From assembly GCA_945860425.1 (NCBI GenBank), contig CAMAQU010000010.1, forward strand, positions 1-17,604: 17,604 bases of DNA, given 5' to 3'. The translations under genes and the position numbers were made by a program. Below the pieces are notes generated by a model. The model made no database searches. It saw only the letters and a list, made by a program, of their open reading frames with translations, and was not told the DNA's origin. Below, piece after piece: positions 7,116 through 15,046 of the stretch. Within the stretch, counting starts at the first letter, position 1. Each line of letters opens with the position of its first letter. The stretch comes from Sphingomonas paucimobilis (GTDB taxonomy: Bacteria; Pseudomonadota; Alphaproteobacteria; Sphingomonadales; Sphingomonadaceae).

Positions 7116-7796
7116 TCAGCCGCCACAGGCTTTGAATAAGGCCAGCGTGCGTTCACGCGCCGCATCTGCGCTAGGTTCGTGATAATCCTTGCGCCTGTCC
7201 GAATTAAACCCGTGATTGGCATCATAAACAAAAATCTGCGCCGTTGGGTGGGCCCGCTCGATCAACTTTTCGACGCCCTCCATCGGAATCCCGGCATCGA
7301 ACCGGCCAAAATGGGCGATGGTCGCACATTGAGGGGCCTGGTCGGCAAAAATGGTGGGCACCATGCTGCCATAATAGCTGCTGGCGGCCGAGAGGTCTGG
7401 GCTGATCTGTACCAAGCGCCAAGCAACCGACCCGCCATAGCAATAGCCCGTGATGAACACCGGCCCCTTGTCCTTCAACGCATCGATACAGGTCTGAGCA
7501 TCGGCAAGGCTCTGATCAAAGGGATGAAGCTGGCGCGCCAATTCAACGGCGCGCTCATAAGCAGGGCCAGTATAATCCGCCTCAAACCCCGGATGCTCGC
7601 GATCGAACAGAGCCGGGGACAGAACTTCATATCCATCGGCGGCATATTCATCGCACAAATCGCGAATATGATCGGTCACGCCAAAAATTTCCTGAACCAG
7701 AACGAGCCCGCCCCGGCGCGGCCCGTCTGCTGCAACATGATAGACGGCAACATCAGCGCCATCTGACATCTTCATCCGAATCATTTCGCCCTGCAT
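7116..7796 (-). CDS. Dienelactone hydrolase-family alpha/beta hydrolase
   Basis: A 226-residue alpha/beta hydrolase. The Cys-Asp-His triad of dienelactone hydrolase is present: Cys119 in the nucleophile elbow GYCYGG, Asp167 in FGRFDAGIP, and His195 in DANHGF. Glu36, in VQEIFG, sits where the enzyme's regulatory glutamate is found. In aromatic degradation the family opens dienelactone to maleylacetate, but many chromosomal members act on other esters or lactones. No chlorocatechol or other ring-cleavage genes are nearby, so a general carboxymethylenebutenolidase-like role is all that can be said. The start ATG is preceded by AAGGA at good spacing. The gene reads away from the atp cluster, sharing a 233-bp upstream region with atpH. 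Confidence 0.9.
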   Translation of the reverse strand: MQGEMIRMKMSDGADVAVYHVAADGPRRGGLVLVQEIFGVTDHIRDLCDEYAADGYEVLSPALFDREHPGFEADYTGPAYERAVELARQLHPFDQSLADAQTCIDALKDKGPVFITGYCYGGSVAWRLVQISPDLSAASSYYGSMVPTIFADQAPQCATIAHFGRFDAGIPMEGVEKLIERAHPTAQIFVYDANHGFNSDRRKDYHEPSADAARERTLALFKACGG

Positions 7797-7851
7797 CGCA
7801 CGGTCCTTCTTCGCTCTAAATTAACCCATAGTTTGGCTGTTCCGCCTGTGA

Positions 7852-7890
7852 CATCCTTCATGCGCCGAGCACGCTTCAGGCGCAAGGATG
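7852..7890. repeat. Imperfect inverted repeat upstream of the atp cluster
   Basis: Bases 7852-7858 (CATCCTT) pair with 7884-7890 (AAGGATG), and 7862-7866 (GCGCC) pair with 7879-7883 (GGCGC). This gives a 12-bp stem with a three-base bulge (CAT) on the left arm and a 12-base loop. No T-run follows it on either strand, so it is not a normal intrinsic terminator. It lies in the shared upstream region of the hydrolase gene (minus) and atpH (plus), about 140 bp before the atpH start. It could be an operator or a leader structure. Confidence 0.4.
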
Positions 7891-8029
7891 AGAAAAGGAA
7901 GCAAATCCAACCGTCATCGCTTGCAATCGACCGCAATCATTGCTAGCCGCGCCGCGACTTCGAAGAGGGATTTTATCTCTCCTTTTGAAATCGACAGGCT
8001 CAATTCCTGACTTTGGGGAAACATCGCGC

Positions 8030-8584
8030 GTGGAGAATTCCGGCGGCATTCAAGCTAGTCTAAGCGGGCGTTACGCGACCGCTTTGTTCGAACTCGCGCG
8101 GGACGCGAAGGCCATCGATTCGGTCGGCAAGAGCCTCGACTCGCTTCAGGCTGCATTGTCTCAGTCGGCTGACTTTGTTGCGCTGACGACAAATCCCCTG
8201 CTGTCGCGTGACGCAGCGGCGGCAACGGTGGCCAAGGTCGCCCGCACGCTCAAGCTGGATGCGCTGACCACAAAATTTCTGGGCGTCCTCGCCCGCAACC
8301 GTCGCCTGGCACAATTGGGCGCGATGATCGCCTCTTACCGCGCACTTGCATCCGCCCATCGCGGTGAAGTGACGGCAGAGATTGTCTCGGCCCACCCGCT
8401 CGATAAGGCGCAGGTGACAGCCCTGAAGGCACAATTGAAAACCAAGGTTGGTCGCGATGTCGCGGTCGACATGAAGGTTGATCCCGCAATTCTCGGCGGG
8501 CTGGTCGTTCGGATCGGCTCCCAGATGATCGATTCGTCGATCCGTACTCGTCTCAATACCCTCGCGAATGCGATGAAAGGCTGA
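8030..8584 (+). CDS. atpH: ATP synthase F1 subunit delta
   Basis: The delta (OSCP-type) subunit sits on top of the F1 head and holds it to the peripheral stalk. It has 184 residues, the normal size. The N-terminal helical domain begins SGRYATALFELA, and the C-terminal domain carries the family signature VDPAILGGLVVRIGS followed by IDSSIRTRL. Start: the frame is open further upstream, but the GTG at 8030 has GGGGA ten bases before it and yields the usual opening (ENSGGIQASLSGRYA after the initiator); the upstream extension has no family resemblance. First gene of atpHAGDC; its stop lies 2 bp before atpA. The F0 genes are not nearby, as is usual in alphaproteobacteria, where F0 and F1 genes form separate clusters. 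Confidence 0.96.
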   Translation: MENSGGIQASLSGRYATALFELARDAKAIDSVGKSLDSLQAALSQSADFVALTTNPLLSRDAAAATVAKVARTLKLDALTTKFLGVLARNRRLAQLGAMIASYRALASAHRGEVTAEIVSAHPLDKAQVTALKAQLKTKVGRDVAVDMKVDPAILGGLVVRIGSQMIDSSIRTRLNTLANAMKG

Positions 8585-8586
8585 AC

Positions 8587-10116
<1,530 letters not shown>

Positions 10117-10123
10117 TTTTGCT

Positions 10124-10143
10124 CCTCTCCCCGCGGGGAGAGG
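10124..10143. repeat. Perfect GC-rich palindrome in the atpA-atpG gap
   Basis: CCTCTCCCCGCGGGGAGAGG is its own reverse complement over all 20 bases, so the transcript can form a very stable stem in the 41-bp gap between atpA and atpG. No T-run follows; instead it runs directly into the purine-rich atpG ribosome-binding site (GGAAGGAA), so it is not a classical terminator. A related hairpin sits in the atpD-atpC gap. Transcript processing, stability or translation control is the likely role. Confidence 0.75.
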
Positions 10144-10157
10144 GAAGGAATGGATAG

Positions 10158-11036
10158 ATGGCCAGCCTTAAGGCGCTCAAAATCCGGATCAACTCGGTCA
10201 AATCGACCCAGAAGATCACCAAGGCGATGAAAATGGTCGCCGCTGCGAAACTGCGCCGTGCGCAGGAAGCAGCGGAGGCTGCCCGTCCCTATGCCGAACG
10301 CTTGGAAGCCGTCGTCTCGTCGATTGCATCCAAGGTCGAAAAAGGGCCGCAGGCACCGAAATTGCTGGCAGGAACAGGCAAGGATGATGTCCACCTGTTT
10401 GTCGTCTGCACATCGGACAAGGGCCTTGCCGGCGCGTTCAACACGAACATCGTTCGTCTTGCCCGCCGCCGTGCCGAAGAATTGCGGGCGGCTGGAAAGA
10501 CCGTCAAATTCTACACCATCGGCAAAAAGGGTCGGGATCAGCTTGGCCGCACGTTCAAGACCGATATTGTTCATTCGGTTGAACCCGGTGATCTAGGCAA
10601 GCTCGGCTTTGCACAGGTTCAAGAATGGGCGTCCGATCTGACCCATCGTTTTGAAGCAGGCGAATTTGATGTCGCCCATCTCTTCTTCTCGAAGTTCGTC
10701 AGCGTGCTCGCACAGGAACCAACCGATATTCAGCTGATGCCCGTTGCCGTTGCAGATAGTGCCGCGACAGCCAGCGTCGGGGCATCGGTTGATTATGAAC
10801 CAGATGAGGAAGAAATCCTCGCCGATTTGCTGCCGCGCAATGTTTCGGTTCAGCTGCTTCGCGCCACGCGTGAAAATGCAGCATCGGAACAAGGGTCAAA
10901 AATGACCGCGATGGACAATGCCACCCGTAATGCCGGTGACATGATCAACAAATTGACGATCCAGTATAACCGGACCCGTCAGGCTGCGATCACCACCGAA
11001 CTCGTCGAAATCATCTCTGGCGCTGAAGCGCTCTAA
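10158..11036 (+). CDS. atpG: ATP synthase F1 subunit gamma
   Basis: The central rotor shaft, one copy per enzyme, turning inside the alpha-beta hexamer. It has 292 residues, normal for alphaproteobacteria. The N-terminal helix carries the family sequence MASLKALKIRINSVKSTQKI and KAMKMVAAAKLRRAQ. The C-terminal helix, which pairs with it in the coiled-coil shaft, contains NKLTIQYNRTRQAAIT and ends in ELVEIISGAEAL. The middle is the usual globular Rossmann-like part, with TSDKGLAGAFN around residues 86-96. An out-of-frame ATG eight bases before the start (10150) opens only a short frame and is probably not used. It lies 41 bp after atpA, behind the palindrome. Confidence 0.98.
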   Translation: MASLKALKIRINSVKSTQKITKAMKMVAAAKLRRAQEAAEAARPYAERLEAVVSSIASKVEKGPQAPKLLAGTGKDDVHLFVVCTSDKGLAGAFNTNIVRLARRRAEELRAAGKTVKFYTIGKKGRDQLGRTFKTDIVHSVEPGDLGKLGFAQVQEWASDLTHRFEAGEFDVAHLFFSKFVSVLAQEPTDIQLMPVAVADSAATASVGASVDYEPDEEEILADLLPRNVSVQLLRATRENAASEQGSKMTAMDNATRNAGDMINKLTIQYNRTRQAAITTELVEIISGAEAL

Positions 11037-11063
11037 ACCAGACACGAAGCAAGGAAGACACTC

Positions 11064-12650
11064 ATGGCGACCGCTCCGAAAAAGACCGCTGCGAAGCCCG
11101 CTGCTGCGAAGCCCGCTGCTGCCAAGGCACCCGCTAAGAAGGCTGCAGCACCAAAGGCTGCTGCTGCAAAGGCTGCCCCGGCAAAGAAGGCGGCTCCCGC
11201 CAAGGCTGCACTCAGCAAGGCCACTGGCCGCATCAGCCAGGTGATCGGCGCTGTCGTCGACGTCAGCTTTGAAGGCCATCTGCCCCATATTCTGTCCGCT
11301 CTGGAAACAGACAATAATGGCAACCGCCTTGTCCTCGAGGTTGCACAGCATCTTGGTGAGAACACCGTGCGCACAATCGCCATGGACTCCACCGACGGCC
11401 TGACCCGTGGTCAGCCCGTGCGTGATACGGGTGCCCAGATTTCCGTTCCGGTCGGCCCGCGCACACTGGGTCGTATTTTGAACGTTGTCGGCGAACCCAT
11501 TGATGACCGCGGCCCGGTTGATACCGATCTGCGCGCACCAATCCACGCCGAAGCCCCGCTGTTCGTCGATCAGTCGACGGAAACCGAAATTCTCGTCACC
11601 GGCATTAAGGTTATCGATCTTCTCGCGCCTTACGCAAAGGGTGGTAAGATCGGCCTGTTCGGCGGCGCTGGGGTTGGCAAGACCGTTCTTATTCAGGAAC
11701 TGATCAACAACATCGCCAAGGGCCATGGCGGCACCTCGGTGTTTGCCGGTGTCGGTGAGCGTACGCGTGAAGGCAATGATCTTTACCACGAATTCCTCGA
11801 TGCAGGCGTTATCGCCAAGGACAAGGACGGCAACCCGACGCCGGAAGGCTCTAAGGTTGCGCTGGTCTTTGGTCAGATGAACGAACCGCCGGGAGCCCGT
11901 GCCCGCGTTGCTCTGTCCGGCCTCGCCATCGCGGAATATTTCCGTGACCAAGAAGGTCAGGACGTTTTGTTCTTCGTCGATAACATCTTCCGCTTCACGC
12001 AGGCGGGTTCGGAAGTGTCGGCGCTTCTCGGCCGTATTCCTTCGGCCGTGGGCTATCAGCCGACGCTCGCAACGGACATGGGTGCGCTGCAAGAGCGTAT
12101 TACCTCCACCAATAAGGGGTCGATCACCTCGGTGCAGGCCATTTACGTTCCGGCTGACGATTTGACCGATCCGGCCCCTGCCACGTCCTTTGCCCACTTG
12201 GATGCGACAACGGTTCTTAACCGTGCGATTTCCGAACTCGGCATTTACCCGGCCGTTGACCCGCTCGACTCGACGTCGCGCGTTCTGACGGCGGCGGTTG
12301 TCGGTCAGGAACATTATGATACGGCCCGCCGCGTTCAGGAAACGCTTCAGAAGTATAAGTCGCTTCAGGACATCATCGCCATTCTCGGCATGGATGAGCT
12401 TTCGGAAGACGATAAGCTGATCGTGAGCCGCGCGCGTAAGATCCAACGCTTCCTGTCACAGCCTTTCCACGTCGCTGAAGTCTTCACCGGCATTTCGGGC
12501 AAGTTTGTGCAGATCGAAGATACGGTTCGCTCGTTCAAGGCTGTTGTCGATGGCGAATATGACCATCTTCCAGAAGCTGCCTTCTACATGGTTGGTGGCA
12601 TTGAAGAAGTCATCGCCAAGGCCGCCAAGCTGGCAGCTGACGCCGCCTAA
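11064..12650 (+). CDS. atpD: ATP synthase F1 subunit beta with Ala/Lys/Pro-rich N-terminal extension
   Basis: The catalytic subunit, three copies per F1. It has 528 residues, about 50 more than typical bacterial beta subunits. The extra length is at the N-terminus: residues 1-52 are nearly all Ala, Lys and Pro, and the conserved core begins at TGRISQVIGAVVDV (54-67). Core motifs are intact: P-loop GGAGVGKT at 200-207, the GERTREG loop with catalytic Glu232, Walker B region VLFFVDNIFRF at 301-311, the VPADDLTDPAPATSF segment at 362-376, and DELSEDD at 444-450 (DELSEED in many species). The start is supported by AAGGAAG upstream, and no ATG lies between the extension and the core. The tail looks like a histone-H1-type basic sequence. 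Similar tails occur, as I recall, in some other alphaproteobacterial AtpD proteins. Its function is unknown. Confidence 0.98.
   Translation: MATAPKKTAAKPAAAKPAAAKAPAKKAAAPKAAAAKAAPAKKAAPAKAALSKATGRISQVIGAVVDVSFEGHLPHILSALETDNNGNRLVLEVAQHLGENTVRTIAMDSTDGLTRGQPVRDTGAQISVPVGPRTLGRILNVVGEPIDDRGPVDTDLRAPIHAEAPLFVDQSTETEILVTGIKVIDLLAPYAKGGKIGLFGGAGVGKTVLIQELINNIAKGHGGTSVFAGVGERTREGNDLYHEFLDAGVIAKDKDGNPTPEGSKVALVFGQMNEPPGARARVALSGLAIAEYFRDQEGQDVLFFVDNIFRFTQAGSEVSALLGRIPSAVGYQPTLATDMGALQERITSTNKGSITSVQAIYVPADDLTDPAPATSFAHLDATTVLNRAISELGIYPAVDPLDSTSRVLTAAVVGQEHYDTARRVQETLQKYKSLQDIIAILGMDELSEDDKLIVSRARKIQRFLSQPFHVAEVFTGISGKFVQIEDTVRSFKAVVDGEYDHLPEAAFYMVGGIEEVIAKAAKLAADAA
11088..11117 (+). repeat. 15-bp tandem repeat in the atpD N-terminal extension
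   Basis: Two exact in-frame copies of GCTGCGAAGCCCGCT (11088-11102 and 11103-11117) encode AAKPA twice. An 18-base degenerate third copy (encoding AAKAPA) follows. The rest of the extension is made of looser Ala-Lys blocks. The repeat suggests that the tail grew and varies in length by replication slippage. Confidence 0.9.
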
Positions 12651-12657
12651 TTAGTCC

Positions 12658-12677
12658 CCCCTCCCTTCGGGGAGGGG
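12658..12677 (+). repeat. Stable UUCG-loop hairpin in the atpD-atpC gap
   Basis: CCCCTCCC pairs perfectly with GGGAGGGG across the tetraloop TTCG closed by C-G, one of the most stable RNA hairpins known. It fills most of the 42-bp gap between the atpD stop and the atpC start. No T-run follows (CCTTTGGAG instead), so it is a poor terminator. The atpC ribosome-binding site GGAG at 12683-12686 lies just outside the stem and stays accessible. Confidence 0.8.
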
Positions 12678-12692
12678 CCTTTGGAGTACGCC

Positions 12693-12950
12693 ATGGCACT
12701 GCATTTTGAACTCGTGACGCCAGAGCGCCTTGTCCGGTCGGAAAACGTCCACATGGTCGTTGTGCCGGGCATGGAAGGTGATTTCGGTGTGCTTGAGGGC
12801 CATAGCCCGATGATGTCGACGATCCGCAGCGATGCGACTGTTGAAATTTATGCATCGGCCAATGCGGCACCGGAAAAAATCACCATCACCGGCGGCTTTG
12901 CCGAGGTGAATGACAAGGGGCTCACGATCTTGGCGGAAAGCGCCGCCTAA
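12693..12950 (+). CDS. atpC: ATP synthase F1 subunit epsilon, short form
   Basis: The epsilon subunit sits at the foot of gamma and couples F1 to the c-ring. Here it is 85 residues. The N-terminal beta-sandwich is complete (LHFELVTPERLV, VVVPGMEGDFGVLEGHSPM near residues 22-40, ITGGFAEVNDKGLTILAESA at the end). The protein stops where the two C-terminal helices of a typical 130-140-residue epsilon would start. Those helices carry the inhibitory function in other bacteria, so this subunit probably cannot brake ATP hydrolysis in that way. The ATG at 12693 is chosen over an in-frame TTG at 12681 because GGAG lies six bases upstream. It is the last gene of the cluster, followed by a strong terminator. 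Confidence 0.95.
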   Translation: MALHFELVTPERLVRSENVHMVVVPGMEGDFGVLEGHSPMMSTIRSDATVEIYASANAAPEKITITGGFAEVNDKGLTILAESAA

Positions 12951-12974
12951 CCCCCTTTTCCGCATGGAATTGAA

Positions 12975-13010
12975 GAACGCCCTGGCCCGATGGCTGGGGC
13001 GTTTTTCTTT
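12975..13010 (+). terminator. Intrinsic terminator of the atp cluster
   Basis: A 12-bp stem (AACGCCCTGGCC, 12976-12987, with GGCTGGGGCGTT, 12992-13003, including two G-T pairs) encloses the loop CGAT and is followed by a T-rich run ending TTTTTCTTT. It lies 25 bp after the atpC stop, a textbook rho-independent signal for the plus strand. It also separates the cluster from the convergent transporter gene. Confidence 0.92.
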
Positions 13011-13013
13011 AGC

Positions 13014-13925
13014 TCAGGACAAACTGGGACGCGCTTTGCGCCAGAGATACAGCCCCGCGATAATGATCAGCGCCGATCCACCAAGCGAGGTGAGATCAGG
13101 CCAATCGCCAAAGAAGACAGCACTCAAAACCAAGGCCACCAAAAGCTGCGCATAGGTCATCGGCGCGACAGTCGCCGCAGAGGCGCGTGTGGTCGCGATG
13201 AAGATCAGAGCATGGGCAAGAGAGGCGGACATGGCGACAAGCGCGCAGCGCACGACAACGCTCGCCTCTGGCCAATCAATGACGAACGCGGGTAGCCCAG
13301 AGGCATGGCCGATCAGGGCAAAGCCGATCAAAATGGGCGTCGCAAAGGCGGCCGTGATGAACTGCATCGCCAGCACAGATGCGTTCCCCGCCACCTTTCG
13401 GTTGAGAAGGATGAGAACGGCCATGCCAAGGGCGGCCCCCAAGGGGAAGAGCGCCGCAAGGCCGACATCTGCGACATTGGGCCGCAAGATGATGAGTACA
13501 CCAATAAAGGCAAGAAGAGAGGCAAGCCATATGGCCCGACCGACCTTTTCGCCCAAGAAAACGGCGGACAAGATGGCCGTGATCATCGGCATAACAAATC
13601 CAATTGCCGTCGCATCGCCCAGCGGCATTTGCGTGACGCCGATAAAAAAGGAGACGGAGCCAAAGGCCAGCGCGAAGGCCCTGATCCAGTGCGTCTTGGC
13701 ATGGGGAATTGAAAAGCCAGCTCTCCCCTCCCGCATGAACAGAATCACAGCAAGCCCCAAAGCCCCAAAGAAGAAGCGCAGCGCCGCAATCGCTGTCGCC
13801 GGCCAGAGCGTGGTGGCCGATTTGACCAACGCATCGCCAAAGGGAAGCAGGGCATAGCCGGCCAGCGCGAATAGAAGGCCCTGCGCCCCGACCGACACGG
13901 CAGGATGAGTCCGATCAGCGCTCAT
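13014..13925 (-). CDS. DMT-superfamily transporter, EamA type
   Basis: A 303-residue inner-membrane protein with about ten hydrophobic helices arranged as two five-helix EamA-like repeats, the plan of the drug/metabolite transporter superfamily. Typical segments: LRFFFGALGLAVIL in helix 2; ATAIGFVMPMITAILSAVFLGEKV around helix 4; and, in the second half, APMTYAQLLVALVLSAVFFGDWP, which mirrors it. The substrate cannot be predicted. The start is the ATG at 13925, which overlaps the stop of the small upstream gene as ATGA. There is no convincing Shine-Dalgarno sequence of its own, in keeping with translational coupling. The open frame extends upstream, but that part has no membrane-protein character. 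The stop lies 3 bp beyond the atp terminator, with the two units convergent. Confidence 0.9.
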   Translation of the reverse strand: MSADRTHPAVSVGAQGLLFALAGYALLPFGDALVKSATTLWPATAIAALRFFFGALGLAVILFMREGRAGFSIPHAKTHWIRAFALAFGSVSFFIGVTQMPLGDATAIGFVMPMITAILSAVFLGEKVGRAIWLASLLAFIGVLIILRPNVADVGLAALFPLGAALGMAVLILLNRKVAGNASVLAMQFITAAFATPILIGFALIGHASGLPAFVIDWPEASVVVRCALVAMSASLAHALIFIATTRASAATVAPMTYAQLLVALVLSAVFFGDWPDLTSLGGSALIIIAGLYLWRKARPSLS

Positions 13926-14110
13926 CGGCTGTGTAGCGCGATGGCGGCGCACACGGCCCCAAGAAGGATCGACATAATCATGATCAACGGCCAGGGCATG
14001 AAGCCCACAGCATCCAGATTGGCCCTGCGCGCACGCCGACGTTCGGCCCATGCAGATAATCCGGCCAGGCCAAAAGTCGCGGCACACCCTGTCCAAAGCG
14101 TCACTTGCAA
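13922..14110 (-). CDS. Small two-helix membrane protein, unknown function
   Basis: About 62 residues in a frame ending in TGA at 13922-13924, overlapping the ATG of the transporter gene as ATGA. Two hydrophobic segments (LWTGCAATFGLAGLSAWA and PLIMIMSILLGAVCAAIAL) flank a basic loop (RRRARR), so an inner-membrane hairpin with the loop on the cytoplasmic side is likely. Start: a strong GGGAGGGG (14115-14122) lies ideally before TTG at 14110; GTG at 14104 is the alternative, and an upstream ATG at 14149 would place this purine-rich site inside the gene. I recognise no family. The coupling and the shared membrane location suggest an accessory partner of the transporter, but that is inference. 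Confidence 0.55.
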   Translation of the reverse strand: MQVTLWTGCAATFGLAGLSAWAERRRARRANLDAVGFMPWPLIMIMSILLGAVCAAIALHSR

Positions 14111-14164
14111 AGCACCCCTCCCTTGCCCATGTTGATGCCTTAGCATCACAGGTGAGGAACAGCC

Positions 14165-14992
14165 ATGCGTCCGTTATTTTCAAATATTGTCATTATTTCT
14201 GCGGCCTTAAGCTGCGTTGCAGCTCCCGCATTTGCAGAATCGCCAAAGCCATCCAAGTCTCTGGAGGCAGCAGTTGCCGCGCCAAATCGCAGTGCAGCCA
14301 ATAAAGCCCGCGACATGCATCGCCATCCGGCCGAAACGCTGGCCTTTTTCGGCGCAAAGCCAACCGACACGATTGTGGAAATCTGGCCGGGCGGTGGCTG
14401 GTATACTGAGATTCTGGCCCCCTATCTCAAGGACCATGGCCAGCTTATTGTGGCTGCACCAATGGGCCGGGGAGCCGATGGGATCGCTAAATTCCTCGAC
14501 ACGGATCCCGGCACTTATGGCAAGGTTGGCCGCGCCAACTTCCCAACGCTCATGGGCGGCACAGGCGTTCCCGCGGGAGCCGCCGATATGGTCCTCACAT
14601 TCCGCAACGTCCATAATTGGCGCATGGGAAGCTATAAGGCCGATGGCACAGACTACAGCACCGACGCCTTTAAAGAGCTTTATGCCATGCTCAAGCCGGG
14701 CGGCGTGCTGGGGATAGAGGATCACCGCCTCCCCGAAGACGCCAGTGATGAACGGGAACGCAATAGCGGCTATATCAAGGTCTCAACGATCCGCCGTTTG
14801 GCCGAACAGGCGGGCTTCCAATTTGCCGGATCAAGCGAGATCAACGCCAATCCCAAAGACCGCAAAGATTATCCCAAGGGCGTTTGGACCCTGCCCCCCC
14901 GTTTGGCCGAAGGCGATAAGGACCGGGACGTCTATCTGGCCATTGGCGAATCCGACCGGATGACCCTGAAATTCATCAAACCTGCAAAATAG
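14165..14992 (+). CDS. Exported methyltransferase-fold protein (COG4798-like)
   Basis: 275 residues. Residues 1-24 form a signal peptide (hydrophobic IVIISAALSCVAA, then AFA before ESP, a signal peptidase I site). The mature part resembles class I SAM-dependent methyltransferases: a motif-I-like segment VEIWPGGGWYTEIL at 71-84, which departs from the usual acidic-x-GxGxG pattern; DMVLTFRNVHNW at 141-152; LKPGGVLGIEDHRLP at 176-190; and a last strand with RMTLKFIKP. Proteins annotated 'predicted methyltransferase' with this WPGGGWY motif are common in proteobacteria. An exported SAM enzyme is odd because SAM is cytoplasmic, so the protein may have lost methyl transfer or may act before export. 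GAGGA precedes the ATG. It diverges from the small membrane gene and converges on the amidohydrolase. Confidence 0.85.
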   Translation: MRPLFSNIVIISAALSCVAAPAFAESPKPSKSLEAAVAAPNRSAANKARDMHRHPAETLAFFGAKPTDTIVEIWPGGGWYTEILAPYLKDHGQLIVAAPMGRGADGIAKFLDTDPGTYGKVGRANFPTLMGGTGVPAGAADMVLTFRNVHNWRMGSYKADGTDYSTDAFKELYAMLKPGGVLGIEDHRLPEDASDERERNSGYIKVSTIRRLAEQAGFQFAGSSEINANPKDRKDYPKGVWTLPPRLAEGDKDRDVYLAIGESDRMTLKFIKPAK

Positions 14993-15004
14993 CAACTGCG
15001 ATCG

Positions 15005-15031
15005 GGGCCGCCAGCCTTTGCTGAGCGGCCC
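15005..15031. terminator. Hairpin between convergent genes, possible bidirectional terminator
   Basis: GGGCCGC (15005-15011) pairs with GCGGCCC (15025-15031), and the stem continues inward as CAGC/GCTG with one bulged A and the loop CTTT, giving 11 bp in all. It sits in the 54-bp gap between the stops of the methyltransferase-like gene (plus) and the amidohydrolase gene (minus). No proper T-run follows on either strand, so termination is plausible only from position and stem strength. Confidence 0.45.
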
Positions 15032-15046
15032 TAATCTGCAAATCAC

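Noticed and set aside
7970..7987. Weak stem (GAGGGA with TCTCTC) followed by CTTTTG before atpH, as a leader terminator
   Set aside because: Only six pairs including one G-T, with an interrupted T-run; too weak to claim.
7985..8013. Promoter with TTGAAA at 7985 for the atp cluster
   Set aside because: At the required 17-base spacing the -10 region does not resemble TATAAT, so the match is probably chance.
7940..8029. Longer AtpH start at TTG 7940
   Set aside because: The extra 30 residues do not resemble the delta subunit. GTG 8030 has a proper GGGGA site and gives the normal length.
10124..10143. Intrinsic terminator after atpA
   Set aside because: The palindrome is strong but no T-run follows and atpG must be transcribed, so it is listed as a hairpin rather than a terminator.
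11064..11219. Fusion of a histone-H1-like gene to atpD, or foreign insertion
   Set aside because: The stretch is low-complexity with slippage-type repeats and the same base composition as its surroundings. Expansion of a native tail explains it without a fusion event.
10896..12446. Long open frame (516 codons) on the minus strand opposite atpD
   Set aside because: Same reason: antisense to a certain gene in GC-rich DNA, with low-complexity Ser/Gly/Leu runs that mirror the AtpD tail and no motif of its own.
13189..13857. 222-codon plus-strand frame opposite the EamA transporter
   Set aside because: The transporter reading has ten membrane helices and repeat symmetry; the opposite frame is a Lys/Arg/Ala-rich shadow.
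13926..14183. 86-residue N-terminal extension of the EamA transporter
   Set aside because: It is not membrane-like, overlaps the small gene in another frame, and is made unnecessary by the ATGA-coupled ATG at 13925.
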